Below, piece by piece: positions 16,456 to 24,971 of a stretch of 33,027 nucleotides of DNA (position 1 is its first letter; the number at the start of each line of letters is the position of its first letter). The notes below the pieces were generated by a model. That model ran no database searches. It worked only from the letters and a program-made list of their open reading frames with translations, and was not told the origin of the DNA. The stretch is from Betaproteobacteria bacterium UBA5216. Lineage in GTDB: Bacteria; Pseudomonadota; Gammaproteobacteria; Burkholderiales; SG8-41. The DNA lies in the NCBI GenBank assembly GCA_002412495.1, contig DHVE01000089.1, positions 1 to 33,027 of the forward strand, in the 5' to 3' direction. The translations under genes and the position numbers were made by a program.

Positions 16456-17430
16456 ATGCGTTCGAAAAATGGGGTGTTGAGTATATTTGTGGCGGCGATG
16501 GCTTTTTTTGCCGTGGGCAACGCAGCGGCCGCCGACTGGCCCGCGCGCTCGATCCGCTGGATCGTGCCGTATCCGCCCGCGGGCACCACCGACATTCTTG
16601 CGCGCATCATAGGGCAGCGTCTGTCGGAAAAACTCGGTCAAACCATCGTGATCGACAATCGTCCCGGCGCCGGCAACAACCTCGGTACCGAAATCGCGAT
16701 CAAGGCCGCGCCCGACGGCTACACCTGGTTTCTGGTGAACCCCGCCAACGCCATCAACGCCTCACTCTACGAAAAACTGAATTTTAACTTCCTCGCCGAT
16801 GTGGAGCCGATCGCGGGTTTTATACGCGTGCCCAACGTAATGGTGGTCACCAACAAGAACTTCGCGCCGCGCACCGTGGCCGAGTTCATCGCCCACGGCA
16901 AAGCGCCCGGCAGCAAAATCAACTGGGCGTCGTCGGGCAGCGGCACGTCGGTGCATCTGTCGGGCGAGATGTTCAAGATGATGACCGGCGTGAACATGCT
17001 GCACGTGCCGTACAAGGGCGCGGGCCCCGCGCTGATCGACATGATTGCCGGGCAGATGCACGTGATCTTCGACAACATGCCGTCCTCCATCGGCTACATC
17101 CGCTCGGGCGACCTGCGCGCGCTGGGGGTGACCACCGCGCAGCGCTCACCGGCCTTGCCCAACGTGCCGACCGTTGCCGAAACCGTGCCGGGTTACGAGG
17201 CCAGCGCGTGGTTCGGCGTCGGTGCGCCCAAGGGCACGCCCGCGGCTATCGTTAATCGCGTTAACCGCGAGGTGAATGAGCTGCTGCGCGATCCGAAAAT
17301 GCTGCAACGCCTCGCCGATCTGGGCGGCACGCCGATTGCCGGCAGCCCGTCGGATTTCTGGGCGATACACAAGATGGAGACGGAGAAGTGGGCTAAGGTG
17401 GTTAAGGCTTCAGGGGCAAAGGTGCAGTAA
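16456..17430 (+). CDS. Bug/TctC-family periplasmic receptor 6
   Basis: A 324-residue Bug receptor with a basic start (MRSKNG), a hydrophobic core and an AAA cleavage region near residue 25, then WPARSIRWIVP, PAGTTDILAR, VIDNRPGAGNNLG, PDGYTW and HVPYKG. An in-frame ATG 12 bases upstream (MGCN) is an alternative start. The long open frame further upstream (to 15943) is antisense to Bug 5 and is not part of the protein. No enzyme gene is attached; a small unknown protein follows. Confidence 0.92.
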   Translation: MRSKNGVLSIFVAAMAFFAVGNAAAADWPARSIRWIVPYPPAGTTDILARIIGQRLSEKLGQTIVIDNRPGAGNNLGTEIAIKAAPDGYTWFLVNPANAINASLYEKLNFNFLADVEPIAGFIRVPNVMVVTNKNFAPRTVAEFIAHGKAPGSKINWASSGSGTSVHLSGEMFKMMTGVNMLHVPYKGAGPALIDMIAGQMHVIFDNMPSSIGYIRSGDLRALGVTTAQRSPALPNVPTVAETVPGYEASAWFGVGAPKGTPAAIVNRVNREVNELLRDPKMLQRLADLGGTPIAGSPSDFWAIHKMETEKWAKVVKASGAKVQ

Positions 17431-17503
17431 AGCAAAAGGATAAAACGTACCGTATTCTTGATTACAAACTGCAGCCCTTATTTAACGTGAGGTGTCTTGC
17501 ACC

Positions 17504-17770
17504 ATGACCACTATCAATAGTTCTCGCGTTCCCAGCGAACTTCATAAGTTGATCCCGTTTGCGGAAAAGTTCGGTATTCCTGATGACCTCCTCAGAGAGA
17601 TGCTGATAAAGCGATCTTCGTTGCCTGAACTTCAGGAACTTAAGTCTGCAATTGCTGCAAATGAAGAGGCTCTGGACAGATGGCTTGCTGGAGACGAAGC
17701 GCAAGGGGCAACATTTTCAGACGAGTATGTCGCTTTTAGTGCAATGCGCATGGCCGCTGACTACGCTTAA
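17504..17770 (+). CDS. Small protein of unknown function
   Basis: An 88-residue protein I do not recognise. It is predicted mostly helical, with an acidic, leucine-rich middle (DDLLREMLIK, LPELQELKSAIAANEEALDRWL) and no signal peptide or membrane segment. GAGG lies 11 bases before the chosen ATG; a GTG at 17492 would add four residues. Codon use is less GC-biased at third positions than in neighbouring genes, which could mean acquisition by transfer. It sits alone between a Bug gene and a convergent Bug gene. It could be a conserved hypothetical or an antitoxin-like protein, but no partner is visible. Confidence 0.5.
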   Translation: MTTINSSRVPSELHKLIPFAEKFGIPDDLLREMLIKRSSLPELQELKSAIAANEEALDRWLAGDEAQGATFSDEYVAFSAMRMAADYA

Positions 17771-17813
17771 TCCGTTGTAATCTGGTAGGTTTGCGCTGAC
17801 AAAGGAAGCGAGG

Positions 17814-17873
17814 GTGGGCACGTCCCTTGTGCCCACGCGGGTCATTGGATGGTGGGCGCAGAAACGTGCCCAC
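17814..17873. repeat. GTGGGCAC inverted repeat between convergent genes
   Basis: GTGGGCACGT (17814-17823) pairs with ACGTGCCCAC (17864-17873), and alternatively the 8-base arms GTGGGCAC/GTGCCCAC (17814-17821, 17829-17836) form a tight hairpin with a 7-base loop. It fills the gap between two convergent genes and may work as a stem without a U-run, or be a dispersed repeat. Confidence 0.5.
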
Positions 17874-17877
17874 GAAG

Positions 17878-18867
17878 TTAGTTCGCCCGCAGCCCCAATG
17901 CCCGCACCTGCTTGGTAAACGACTGTATATCCAATCGCAACAAGCGGTCGGTCTCGTCGGGCAGCGTATGCGCGATATGAAAGCCCATTTCCTGCAGTCG
18001 ATCGCGCACGTCCTTCAGTTCGAGCACACGGCCGACTTCGCGGCTGAGTTGCATCAGCAGGGCGCGCGGCACGGCGGCGGGTGCGTAAAGTCCTTGCGAA
18101 CCTTGACGCGTAAAGCCGGGCAGCGTTTCGGCGATGGCGGGCACGTCGGGATACAGCGGCGAGCGCGAAGGGCCTACCGCCAGCAACACCAGTTTGCCGT
18201 CGTTGATCAGTGACCGCGCGGCACCCAGCACGGCAACGCCAAAGTGGATGCGTCCGGCGGAGATGTCAATCAGAAACTCCGGCAGCCCCTTGAACGGCAC
18301 ATGCACCGCCTTGATGCCGGCTTCGCTGATGAGTTTTTCGTTGGCGAGATGTACGGAGGTGCCGGTGCCCGACGAGCCGAACAGCAGCTTGCCCGGATGC
18401 GCGCGGCCGTGCGCAATGAAGTCGCGCAGCGATTTGATGCCGAGTGCCGGCGCCACCACCAGTGCGTCGGTGCTGTAGCCGATGTTGGCGACACCGGACA
18501 AGTCCTTCAAGGTGTCGTAAGGCTGTTTGATTTGCATCGCCACATTGATGGCAATGCTCGCGGACGTGGCCAACAGCGTGTAGCCGTCGGGCGTGGCCTT
18601 CGCCACGAGGTGCGCGGCAATCGCGCCGCTGGCGCCGGGCCGGTTTTCAATGATCACCGGCTGGCCCCAGTGTTCGCTCATTTTTTGGCCGATGACGCGC
18701 GCCAGCGTGTCGGGCGTGCCGCCGGCGGTGAAGGCGACGATAATGCGTATGGGTTTGGCGGGGAACTTTTGTTGCGCGGTGGCGTGGGTTGATATTAGCG
18801 CAGTCAACAGGCTAATGGTCACGGCTGCTATCGCCGCCACCGCCGAGGTTTTGTGTAAGCGATTCAT
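17878..18867 (-). CDS. Bug/TctC-family periplasmic receptor 7 (tandem copy)
   Basis: A 329-residue Bug receptor with a signal peptide ending ATA (residue 31), FPAKPIRIIVAF, AGGTPDTLAR and IENRPGASGAIAA. The central motif reads HVPFKGLPEFLID instead of HVPYKG. It shares long stretches with the adjacent receptor 8 (GGTPDTLAR, GIKAVHV, PEFLI, ETDRL near the C-terminus), so the two are tandem duplicates. The ATG at 18867 lies ten bases after the stop of receptor 8. Confidence 0.93.
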   Translation of the reverse strand: MNRLHKTSAVAAIAAVTISLLTALISTHATAQQKFPAKPIRIIVAFTAGGTPDTLARVIGQKMSEHWGQPVIIENRPGASGAIAAHLVAKATPDGYTLLATSASIAINVAMQIKQPYDTLKDLSGVANIGYSTDALVVAPALGIKSLRDFIAHGRAHPGKLLFGSSGTGTSVHLANEKLISEAGIKAVHVPFKGLPEFLIDISAGRIHFGVAVLGAARSLINDGKLVLLAVGPSRSPLYPDVPAIAETLPGFTRQGSQGLYAPAAVPRALLMQLSREVGRVLELKDVRDRLQEMGFHIAHTLPDETDRLLRLDIQSFTKQVRALGLRAN

Positions 18868-18877
18868 GCTGTAACCC

Positions 18878-19855
18878 TTATCTGGCACGCAGTCCCGCAT
18901 CACGCACCAGCTTGTTAAACGACGCAATGTCGCCCCGTATCAATCGATCGGTTTCCTCGGGTGAACTGTGCGCGACGTGGAACGCGATGTTCTGCAATCG
19001 CTCTTTGACATCGGGCTGGGCCAACGCGCGGGCGAGTTCCTTGCTGATCTGATGCAGAATCGCGCGCGGCGTGCCGGCGGGCGCGAGCCACATGTGCGAA
19101 CCATCGCGGCCCACGCCGGACAGAAACTCCGACATGGCGGGCACATCGGGAAAAATCGGCGTGCGGTTGGGGTTTACCGCCAGCAGCAGCAAGCGCCCAT
19201 CCTTGATCAGCGGCAGCGCGGGCCCCAATCCGGCGACGCCAAAATGCACGCGTCCGGCAACAATTTCGATCAGAAATTCCGGTTGGCCCTTAAAACCCAC
19301 ATGCACCGCCTTGATGCCGGCAGCGAGACGAAATCGCTCCGCATTCAGATGCGTCACGCTCCCCGCGCCGGCGGAAGCAAACAGGATTTTTCCGGGGCGT
19401 GCGTGGCCCAACGCAATCAGCTCCTTCGCTGACTTGACGCCCACGGAGGGCGCGACGACCAGGGCATTGGTTGAAAAACCGATGCTGGTGACGGCGGAAA
19501 AATCCTTGATCGCGTCAAAGGGCAAATTCGGTTGCAAGGCCGAGATCACTGCGAAGCCGGGTGCAACCGCCAGCAGCGTGTAACCATCCGGCGCGGCCTT
19601 GGCCAGCATGCTCGCGGCGAGCACGCCGGACGCGCCGGGGCGATTCTCGATCACAATCGGTTGCCCCAACGCTTCACTTAAGTGCGGGCTTATCATGCGC
19701 GCCAGCGTATCGGGCGTGCCGCCGGCGGTGTTTCCGACCAGCAGGCGAATGGGTTTGGTTGGGTATTTGGGCTGCGCGTATGCCGTGCGCGGCCAGCCAG
19801 CGGCAAGCAGGTTGCCCACCAGCACTACGGCGATCATGATGCGTATTCGATCCAT
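18878..19855 (-). CDS. Bug/TctC-family periplasmic receptor 8 (tandem copy)
   Basis: A 325-residue Bug receptor with a signal peptide ending AYA-Gln28, YPTKPIRLLVG, AGGTPDTLAR and IENRPGASGVLAA. The central motif is HVGFKGQPEFLIE, in which the Pro of HVPYKG is replaced by Gly. It is the closest relative of receptor 7 in this window. The start at 19855 is 69 bases from the divergent hydrolase gene; the ATG 30 bases upstream adds a charged tail before the signal peptide and is not preferred. Confidence 0.93.
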   Translation of the reverse strand: MDRIRIMIAVVLVGNLLAAGWPRTAYAQPKYPTKPIRLLVGNTAGGTPDTLARMISPHLSEALGQPIVIENRPGASGVLAASMLAKAAPDGYTLLAVAPGFAVISALQPNLPFDAIKDFSAVTSIGFSTNALVVAPSVGVKSAKELIALGHARPGKILFASAGAGSVTHLNAERFRLAAGIKAVHVGFKGQPEFLIEIVAGRVHFGVAGLGPALPLIKDGRLLLLAVNPNRTPIFPDVPAMSEFLSGVGRDGSHMWLAPAGTPRAILHQISKELARALAQPDVKERLQNIAFHVAHSSPEETDRLIRGDIASFNKLVRDAGLRAR

Positions 19856-19924
19856 CCGCGCATTATGCCGAATGCCCGCGCGCAACGGATTACAATTCCC
19901 GTTAACTCAAAGGAACCCCGACTC

Positions 19925-21817
19925 ATGCCCACCACGCTCGACATCCAATCCCGCGCCACGGTTCTCAACGGTCACGTTTTCGGCGCCACCGGCGCCTACG
20001 AAAAAATCGCGGGCACCGTCCGCTTTGCGGTGGACCCGAAACACCCGCTGCATCAACGCATCACCGATATTGATCTCGCGCCGCGCAATGCGCAGGGGCT
20101 GGTGGAATTCGCGGGTGATTTTTATGTGCTAAAGCCGGTGGACATGACAAAAGGCAACGGGCGGTTGCTGATGGATGTGGCCAATCGCGGACGCAAGGTG
20201 GCGCTGGGCATGTTCAACAGCACGCCACGCGTGCCGGACCCGAGCACACCCGAGGATTTCGGCAACGGGTTTCTGATGCGGCAGGGGTATACCGTGGCGT
20301 GGGTGGGTTGGCAGGTGGATGTGCCGCGCCGCGATGGATTGATGGCGCTCGACGTGCCGCGCGTGCCCGGCGTTACCGGCTGGGTGCGTGTCCGGCTGCG
20401 CCCCAATCTGCCGGCGGAGGTGTTGCCGCTCGCTGATCGTGCGCATAACCCTATTCAAACCATGGATCTGAGCGATGCCGAGGCCTCGATCACCGTGCGC
20501 GAGCATGGCGGCGCTGCGGCGGTGGTACTGCCGCGTCCATCGTGGCGGTTTACCGACGCGGGGCACATAGCGGTCAACGGCGGCTTCAAACCCGGCGCGA
20601 TTTACGATGTGCGTTATCGCTCGGCGAATCCATTGCTGACAGGGTTGAGTTTTCTTGCAGTGCGCGACACCGCGGCGTTTCTGCGCTGGGGCGCCGCCGC
20701 CAGCGCTAACCCATGCGCCGGCGCGATTGAACGCGCGGTTTTGTTTGGCGTGTCGCAGAGCGGGCGTTTTCTACGGCAGATGTTGTATCTGGGTCTCGAT
20801 CAAGATGAACAGGGGCGCATGGTGTTCGACGCCGTGTTGCCTCATGTGGCGGGCGGACGCCGCGGTGAATTCAATCTGCGCTTTGGCCAGCCATCGCTCA
20901 ACTCGCAGGATACCGTGGGCAATTTACCGCCGTTTCGCGACGAGGAATTGTTCGCAAAACTGATCGCGCGTGGCGCAGTGCCGAAAATATTCGCCACCAA
21001 TACCTCGGCCGAATACTGGCGCGGCGATGCATCGTTGATCCACACGGATAACGCTGGCACGCGCGACGTCGAACCGGCGGATTTTGTGCGCACGTATTTG
21101 CTTGCCGGCACGCAACACTCGCCCGGCGCGATACCGCCGCCGCCCGCCGATCCCAACACCGCCGGACGCGGCGCGCATCGCTTTAACATCACCGATTACG
21201 CGCCGCTGCTGCGCGCTGCGCTGGTGAATCTGGATAAATGGGTGAGCCAAGGCGTCGCGCCGCCCGCGAGCCGCTTTCCGCGTTTGGCGGATCACACGGC
21301 GGTGGAAGGCGAATCGGCGTTGGCGTTTTTCAAAAAACTGCCCAAGGTCAGCGTGCCCGATCGTATCGTGCGGCCGGCCGTGCTCGATTTCGGCCCTGAC
21401 ATCGATCGCGGCATCGCGGTGGTGCCGCCCAAGGTGGGGGCGCAGTACCAAGTGTATGTGTCTGCCATCGACGCCGATGGCAACGAAACTGGGGGCATCC
21501 GTTTGCCGGACCTCGACGTGCCGCTGGCGACCGTCACCGGCTGGAATCCGCGTCACCCCGAGCAGGGCGCGCCCGGTGATTTGATGCAGATGATGGGTTC
21601 AACGTTGCCGTTCGCGCGCACGCGCGCCGAGCGCGAGCAAAGCGGCGATCCGCGCTTATCCATCGCCGAGCGGTATGCCTCGCGCGCGGCGTATCTGGAT
21701 GCCGTGCGCGCCGCGGCGCAGAAGTTGGTGGCTGATCGTTATCTGCTGGCGGAAGACATCGAGCCAATAGTCGAGCGCGCCGGCAAACGCTGGGATTGGA
21801 TTCATGCGCTGGGGTGA
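19925..21817 (+). CDS. Large alpha/beta hydrolase-domain protein
   Basis: A 630-residue protein of the long 'alpha/beta hydrolase domain' family found in proteobacterial catabolic regions. It has an N-terminal beta-rich part (TTLDIQSRATVLNGHVFGATGAYEKI), LLMDVANRG (81-89) and the nucleophile elbow GVSQSGR with Ser277. A conserved region near VLPHVAGGRRGEFNLRFGQP follows. AAAGGA precedes the ATG. The open frame continues 243 bases upstream, but that part is antisense to Bug 8. No signal peptide is present. It overlaps the following Bug gene by 14 bases, so the two are co-translated. The likely reaction is ester or lactone hydrolysis; the substrate is unknown. Confidence 0.88.
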   Translation: MPTTLDIQSRATVLNGHVFGATGAYEKIAGTVRFAVDPKHPLHQRITDIDLAPRNAQGLVEFAGDFYVLKPVDMTKGNGRLLMDVANRGRKVALGMFNSTPRVPDPSTPEDFGNGFLMRQGYTVAWVGWQVDVPRRDGLMALDVPRVPGVTGWVRVRLRPNLPAEVLPLADRAHNPIQTMDLSDAEASITVREHGGAAAVVLPRPSWRFTDAGHIAVNGGFKPGAIYDVRYRSANPLLTGLSFLAVRDTAAFLRWGAAASANPCAGAIERAVLFGVSQSGRFLRQMLYLGLDQDEQGRMVFDAVLPHVAGGRRGEFNLRFGQPSLNSQDTVGNLPPFRDEELFAKLIARGAVPKIFATNTSAEYWRGDASLIHTDNAGTRDVEPADFVRTYLLAGTQHSPGAIPPPPADPNTAGRGAHRFNITDYAPLLRAALVNLDKWVSQGVAPPASRFPRLADHTAVEGESALAFFKKLPKVSVPDRIVRPAVLDFGPDIDRGIAVVPPKVGAQYQVYVSAIDADGNETGGIRLPDLDVPLATVTGWNPRHPEQGAPGDLMQMMGSTLPFARTRAEREQSGDPRLSIAERYASRAAYLDAVRAAAQKLVADRYLLAEDIEPIVERAGKRWDWIHALG

Positions 21818-22772
21818 ACTGGCGACGCTGCTCGCGTGTGCCGGCGGGTTCGCGGCCGGTGCCAGCGAGGCGCAGACGTACCCTGCAAAAACCGTGCGGC
21901 TGGTCGCGCCTTATCCGCCCGGTGGCCCCAATGATTTGATCGCGCGCATCGTCGCGCAGCGCATGACGCAAACCCTCGGCCAGCAATGGATCGTCGATAA
22001 CCGGCCGGGGCGCGGCGGTAATATCGGCACGGAAATCGTGGCGAGGTCGCCTGCCGATGGTTACACGCTGGTGCATGGCGGCATGGGCACGCTCACCCTC
22101 GCGCCGTTTCTCGGGAAAATCCCCTACGATGCGCTGCGTGATTTTGCGCCGATCACCGTGACCGCGCGCGTGCCGAATGCGCTGGTGGTGCATCCGTCAC
22201 TGCCGGTGAAAACACTCAAGGATCTGATTGCGCTGGCGCGCGCGCGGCCGGGCACGCTGGATTACGCCACCAGCGGCGTCGGCAGCACGCCGCACCTGGC
22301 AGCCGCGTTGTTTGTGTCGCTGGCGAAACTCAATATGATGCATATTCCGTACAAAGGCAGCGCGCCCGCCGCGGTCGATCTGGTGGCGGGTCAGGTGCCG
22401 ATTGCGTTCTTGCCGGTGTCGCCGCTGCTGCCGCACATCGAGGCCGGGAAAATCCGCGCGCTCGGCGTCAGCAGCCTGCAACGCTCGGACATGCTGCGCT
22501 CGGTGCCCACCATCGCAGAATCCGGCCTCGCGGGCTTTGAAATGAATCCGTGGTTCGGCATGCTGGCGCCGGCGGGCACGCCCGCCACCGTCATTGCGCG
22601 GCTGAATGCCGAAATCGTGAAGTTCCTGAACACGCCCGAAGCGGCGAAGCAACTCGCGGCCCAGGGCGCCGACGTGGGTGCCAACAGCGCGGAGGAATTT
22701 CTCGCGCTGATTAAATCCGACCTCGCGAAGTGGGGCAAGGTGATTCAGGATAACGGGATACGCGGGGAGTGA
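21804..22772 (+). CDS. Bug/TctC-family periplasmic receptor 9
   Basis: A 322-residue Bug receptor whose ATG lies inside the last codons of the hydrolase gene, in another frame. Its signal peptide is short and less basic than most (MRWGELATLL..., SEA-Gln24). Motifs: YPAKTVRLVAP, PGGPNDLIAR, VDNRPGRGGNIG, ADGYTL and HIPYKG. Convergent with the D-2-hydroxyacid dehydrogenase gene 12 bases away. Confidence 0.92.
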   Translation: MRWGELATLLACAGGFAAGASEAQTYPAKTVRLVAPYPPGGPNDLIARIVAQRMTQTLGQQWIVDNRPGRGGNIGTEIVARSPADGYTLVHGGMGTLTLAPFLGKIPYDALRDFAPITVTARVPNALVVHPSLPVKTLKDLIALARARPGTLDYATSGVGSTPHLAAALFVSLAKLNMMHIPYKGSAPAAVDLVAGQVPIAFLPVSPLLPHIEAGKIRALGVSSLQRSDMLRSVPTIAESGLAGFEMNPWFGMLAPAGTPATVIARLNAEIVKFLNTPEAAKQLAAQGADVGANSAEEFLALIKSDLAKWGKVIQDNGIRGE

Positions 22773-22784
22773 CGCGCACTATTT

Positions 22785-23768
22785 TTATTTCTTTGCCACC
22801 ACATTGGGATTCAACACATTAATCGGCTTGCCCGCCGCGTAAGCGAGCAATTGCTCGACGCCGCTTTCATAAATGTGTTCGTAGCTGCCGTGTTCGCTAT
22901 ATCCCAGGTGCGGGGCACAGAGGGCGTTTTTCAATTTCAGCAGCGGGTGGTTGCCGCCGATTACCGGCTCTTCTTCATACACATCGACGGCGGCGAAGCC
23001 GGGCCGGCCTTTTTTCAGCGCATCGACCAGCGCGCCGTCTTCGATGATGGGCGCACGGCTGGTGTTGACCAGCAGTGCTGTGGGTTTCATGCGCGCGAGG
23101 TCGGCGGCGGTGATGATGCCGCGCGTGGCGTCGTTCGATTTGATGTGCAGGCTGATCACGTCGCATTGCTCGAAGAAGGCTTCACGGCTGGCGGCGACTT
23201 CGTAGCCCTCGGCCTTCGCTTTGGCGAGCGATCCTTCGCGGCCCCAGCACACGACCTTCATGCCAAACGCCTTGCCCACACGTGCGACACCGCTACCGAT
23301 ATGTCCAAAGGCGTAGATGCCGAGCGTGTGACCATAGAGCCGCGTGCCGATGGTGGAATGCCAGTGGCCTGCCTTGAAGCGTTCGACTTCGTAGGGCAGA
23401 TGGCGCAGCGAAGCTAGGATCAGCGTCCACGCGAGTTCGCCGGTGGTGGTGTAGGGACTCGCGCCATCGTGACCGCCGGCCGATACCAGGATGCCCAAGT
23501 CAGTGCAGGCGGCGACATCGAGGTGGCTCACGTTGCGGCCGGTCTGGCTGATGAATTTGAGCTGCGGCAGTTGCTCAAGCATCCTGCGCGTGACGGTGAC
23601 GCGCTGTTGCGTCAGCAATAACGCGTCGCAACCGTTCACTTGCTCGACCATGCGGGCAGGGTCGGTGTAAGCATCGTTATGGATTTTTACCTCGTGACCT
23701 TGCAATTTCGGATAAGCCTGCGTCTTGCGCAGGGCGTCGGCGTAGTCGTGGATGACGGCGATTTTCAT
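22785..23768 (-). CDS. D-2-hydroxyacid dehydrogenase (NAD-dependent)
   Basis: A 327-residue member of the D-isomer-specific 2-hydroxyacid dehydrogenase family, which interconverts 2-oxo acids and (R)-2-hydroxy acids. The NAD-binding loop is GHIGSG (155-160). The catalytic set is complete: Arg238 (NTSRA), Glu267 (EEEP) and His287 (CAPHLGY), with normal spacing. Length is typical and there is no signal peptide. It follows an alpha/beta hydrolase on the same strand by 52 bases, with a 16-base palindrome in the gap. Which hydroxyacid it handles cannot be read from the sequence. Confidence 0.92.
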   Translation of the reverse strand: MKIAVIHDYADALRKTQAYPKLQGHEVKIHNDAYTDPARMVEQVNGCDALLLTQQRVTVTRRMLEQLPQLKFISQTGRNVSHLDVAACTDLGILVSAGGHDGASPYTTTGELAWTLILASLRHLPYEVERFKAGHWHSTIGTRLYGHTLGIYAFGHIGSGVARVGKAFGMKVVCWGREGSLAKAKAEGYEVAASREAFFEQCDVISLHIKSNDATRGIITAADLARMKPTALLVNTSRAPIIEDGALVDALKKGRPGFAAVDVYEEEPVIGGNHPLLKLKNALCAPHLGYSEHGSYEHIYESGVEQLLAYAAGKPINVLNPNVVAKK

Positions 23769-23787
23769 GGTGTGTGGCCTGTAAATT

Positions 23788-23803
23788 ATTGTTTATAAAC
23801 AAT
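23788..23803. promoter_or_regulatory. 16-base perfect palindrome, possible operator
   Basis: ATTGTTTATAAACAAT is a perfect 16-base palindrome, 20 bases before the start of the D-2-hydroxyacid dehydrogenase gene. The TTGTxxxxxxACAA form resembles GntR/FadR-type or other dimeric-repressor operators. No regulator gene is adjacent, so the function is inferred. Confidence 0.45.
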
Positions 23804-23820
23804 TACTTGAGGTGGTATTG

Positions 23821-24741
23821 TTATTTCAGGCGCTGATCGAAATACTGCATGAACAAGTCAAACGCCGCCTGCTGGGCCGGATTCGGACTGAATGAACCGT
23901 CCGCGCCGCGCTCGATAAACGGATAACCATGCGCCGGGTGATCGAAGCTCGCCCAGGTGGAATCCTTGCCGGCCTCGACCATCCACTCGTGTGCGAGTTT
24001 GAAAATGCCTTGCAAATGATCCGGATCGCGGCCGATATGCAGGATCGGCGTATTGATGCGGCGAATGCGTTCCATCGCGCGCGCCTTGTTGGCGTTTTTG
24101 CGAGCGACGTTGATATCGTTGTACTGCACTTCGCTTCCAATGCGTGGCGCGTTGGGGCCGGTGTCCACGGTTAAAAACTCATGCGATGCGCCTTCGATGG
24201 CGACGCCGCAGGTGAAATCCATTTCAGCGGCGGCTTTTAAAATGGTTTCGCCGCCGTGGCTCACACCCACGCATCCGACTTTGCCGTCCTTCACGAACGG
24301 CAGCGCGCGCACGTATTTGATGACAGTCTGCAAATCATCGTGATCGACAATCGCGGTGGATTTCAGCGTGCGACCCTCGTTGGCAATGTCGTCGGCGACA
24401 TTATGCGCGGCCCGGCGCGTTTCGTAGTGATACGGGATCTCATTGCGGTAATTGACATACACCACCACGTAACCGCGCGCGATCATCTTGTCCTGCAAGG
24501 TGCTGTAGAGCGCGACTTTCTGCTCGACCAGCGGGAGGCCGCCACGTCCGTTACCGCGCCCCATGATGATCGCCGGCCATGGACCGTTCCCCATGGGTTT
24601 ACGTACGGCAATCGGCACATAAATTTCGTCGCGCGTGAGCACGAAGGTGTAATCGGCGGAGATGTCCGAACCCGGCACGGGTTTGGTGATGATGTAACCG
24701 TGCGGCGGCAGTTCGGCGGCGACGGGATGCTCAGTGCTCAT
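23821..24741 (-). CDS. Alpha/beta hydrolase (dienelactone hydrolase-like)
   Basis: A 306-residue alpha/beta hydrolase with nucleophile elbow GVSHGG (Ser161). A probable acid lies in HIGRDPDHLQ and the His in FDHPAHGYPF, giving a complete triad. AAGGA lies seven bases before the ATG at 24741; the open frame beyond it is low-complexity and not preferred. No signal peptide. It resembles the dienelactone hydrolase/prolyl oligopeptidase group, whose members act on esters, lactones or peptides. It is upstream of the D-2-hydroxyacid dehydrogenase, so the pair might hydrolyse an ester or lactone and then oxidise the hydroxyacid (inference). Confidence 0.85.
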   Translation of the reverse strand: MSTEHPVAAELPPHGYIITKPVPGSDISADYTFVLTRDEIYVPIAVRKPMGNGPWPAIIMGRGNGRGGLPLVEQKVALYSTLQDKMIARGYVVVYVNYRNEIPYHYETRRAAHNVADDIANEGRTLKSTAIVDHDDLQTVIKYVRALPFVKDGKVGCVGVSHGGETILKAAAEMDFTCGVAIEGASHEFLTVDTGPNAPRIGSEVQYNDINVARKNANKARAMERIRRINTPILHIGRDPDHLQGIFKLAHEWMVEAGKDSTWASFDHPAHGYPFIERGADGSFSPNPAQQAAFDLFMQYFDQRLK

Positions 24742-24865
24742 GGGGTTCCTTGTAGGCCGCGAAGCGGATTGCGGGAGTGCGGCAAGACCGTGCATGGTAG
24801 TCAATGCTCGCGGAAATTCCAAGGGCGCGGTAAGCTATTGCCGGAAACAACTGCATAAACCAATT

Positions 24866-24948
24866 CCGTCGTTCCCGCGCAGGCGGGAACCCATAACGCA
24901 GTGCCACTTGCGGCGGCTTATGGATACCCGCGCGCGCGGGAATGACGG
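24866..24948. repeat. Paired inverted copies of a 31-base hairpin repeat
   Basis: The left unit (24866-24896) and right unit (24918-24948) are nearly identical in inverted orientation. Each holds a TTCCCGC/GCGGGAA-type stem, runs from CCGTC to CCATAA, and is separated by 21 bases. Single related copies occur at 8729 and 16385. The pair occupies the 230-base gap between the divergent hydrolase and Bug 10 genes, where I see no other feature. Such paired repeats fit REP/BIME-type elements. Confidence 0.7.
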
Positions 24949-24971
24949 GGAAACAGCGAGGTTGCCGAACC

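Noticed and set aside
19682..19924. N-terminal extension of the large alpha/beta hydrolase
   Set aside because: It is the complement of the Bug 8 signal region; the ATG at 19925 has a ribosome site and matches the family start.
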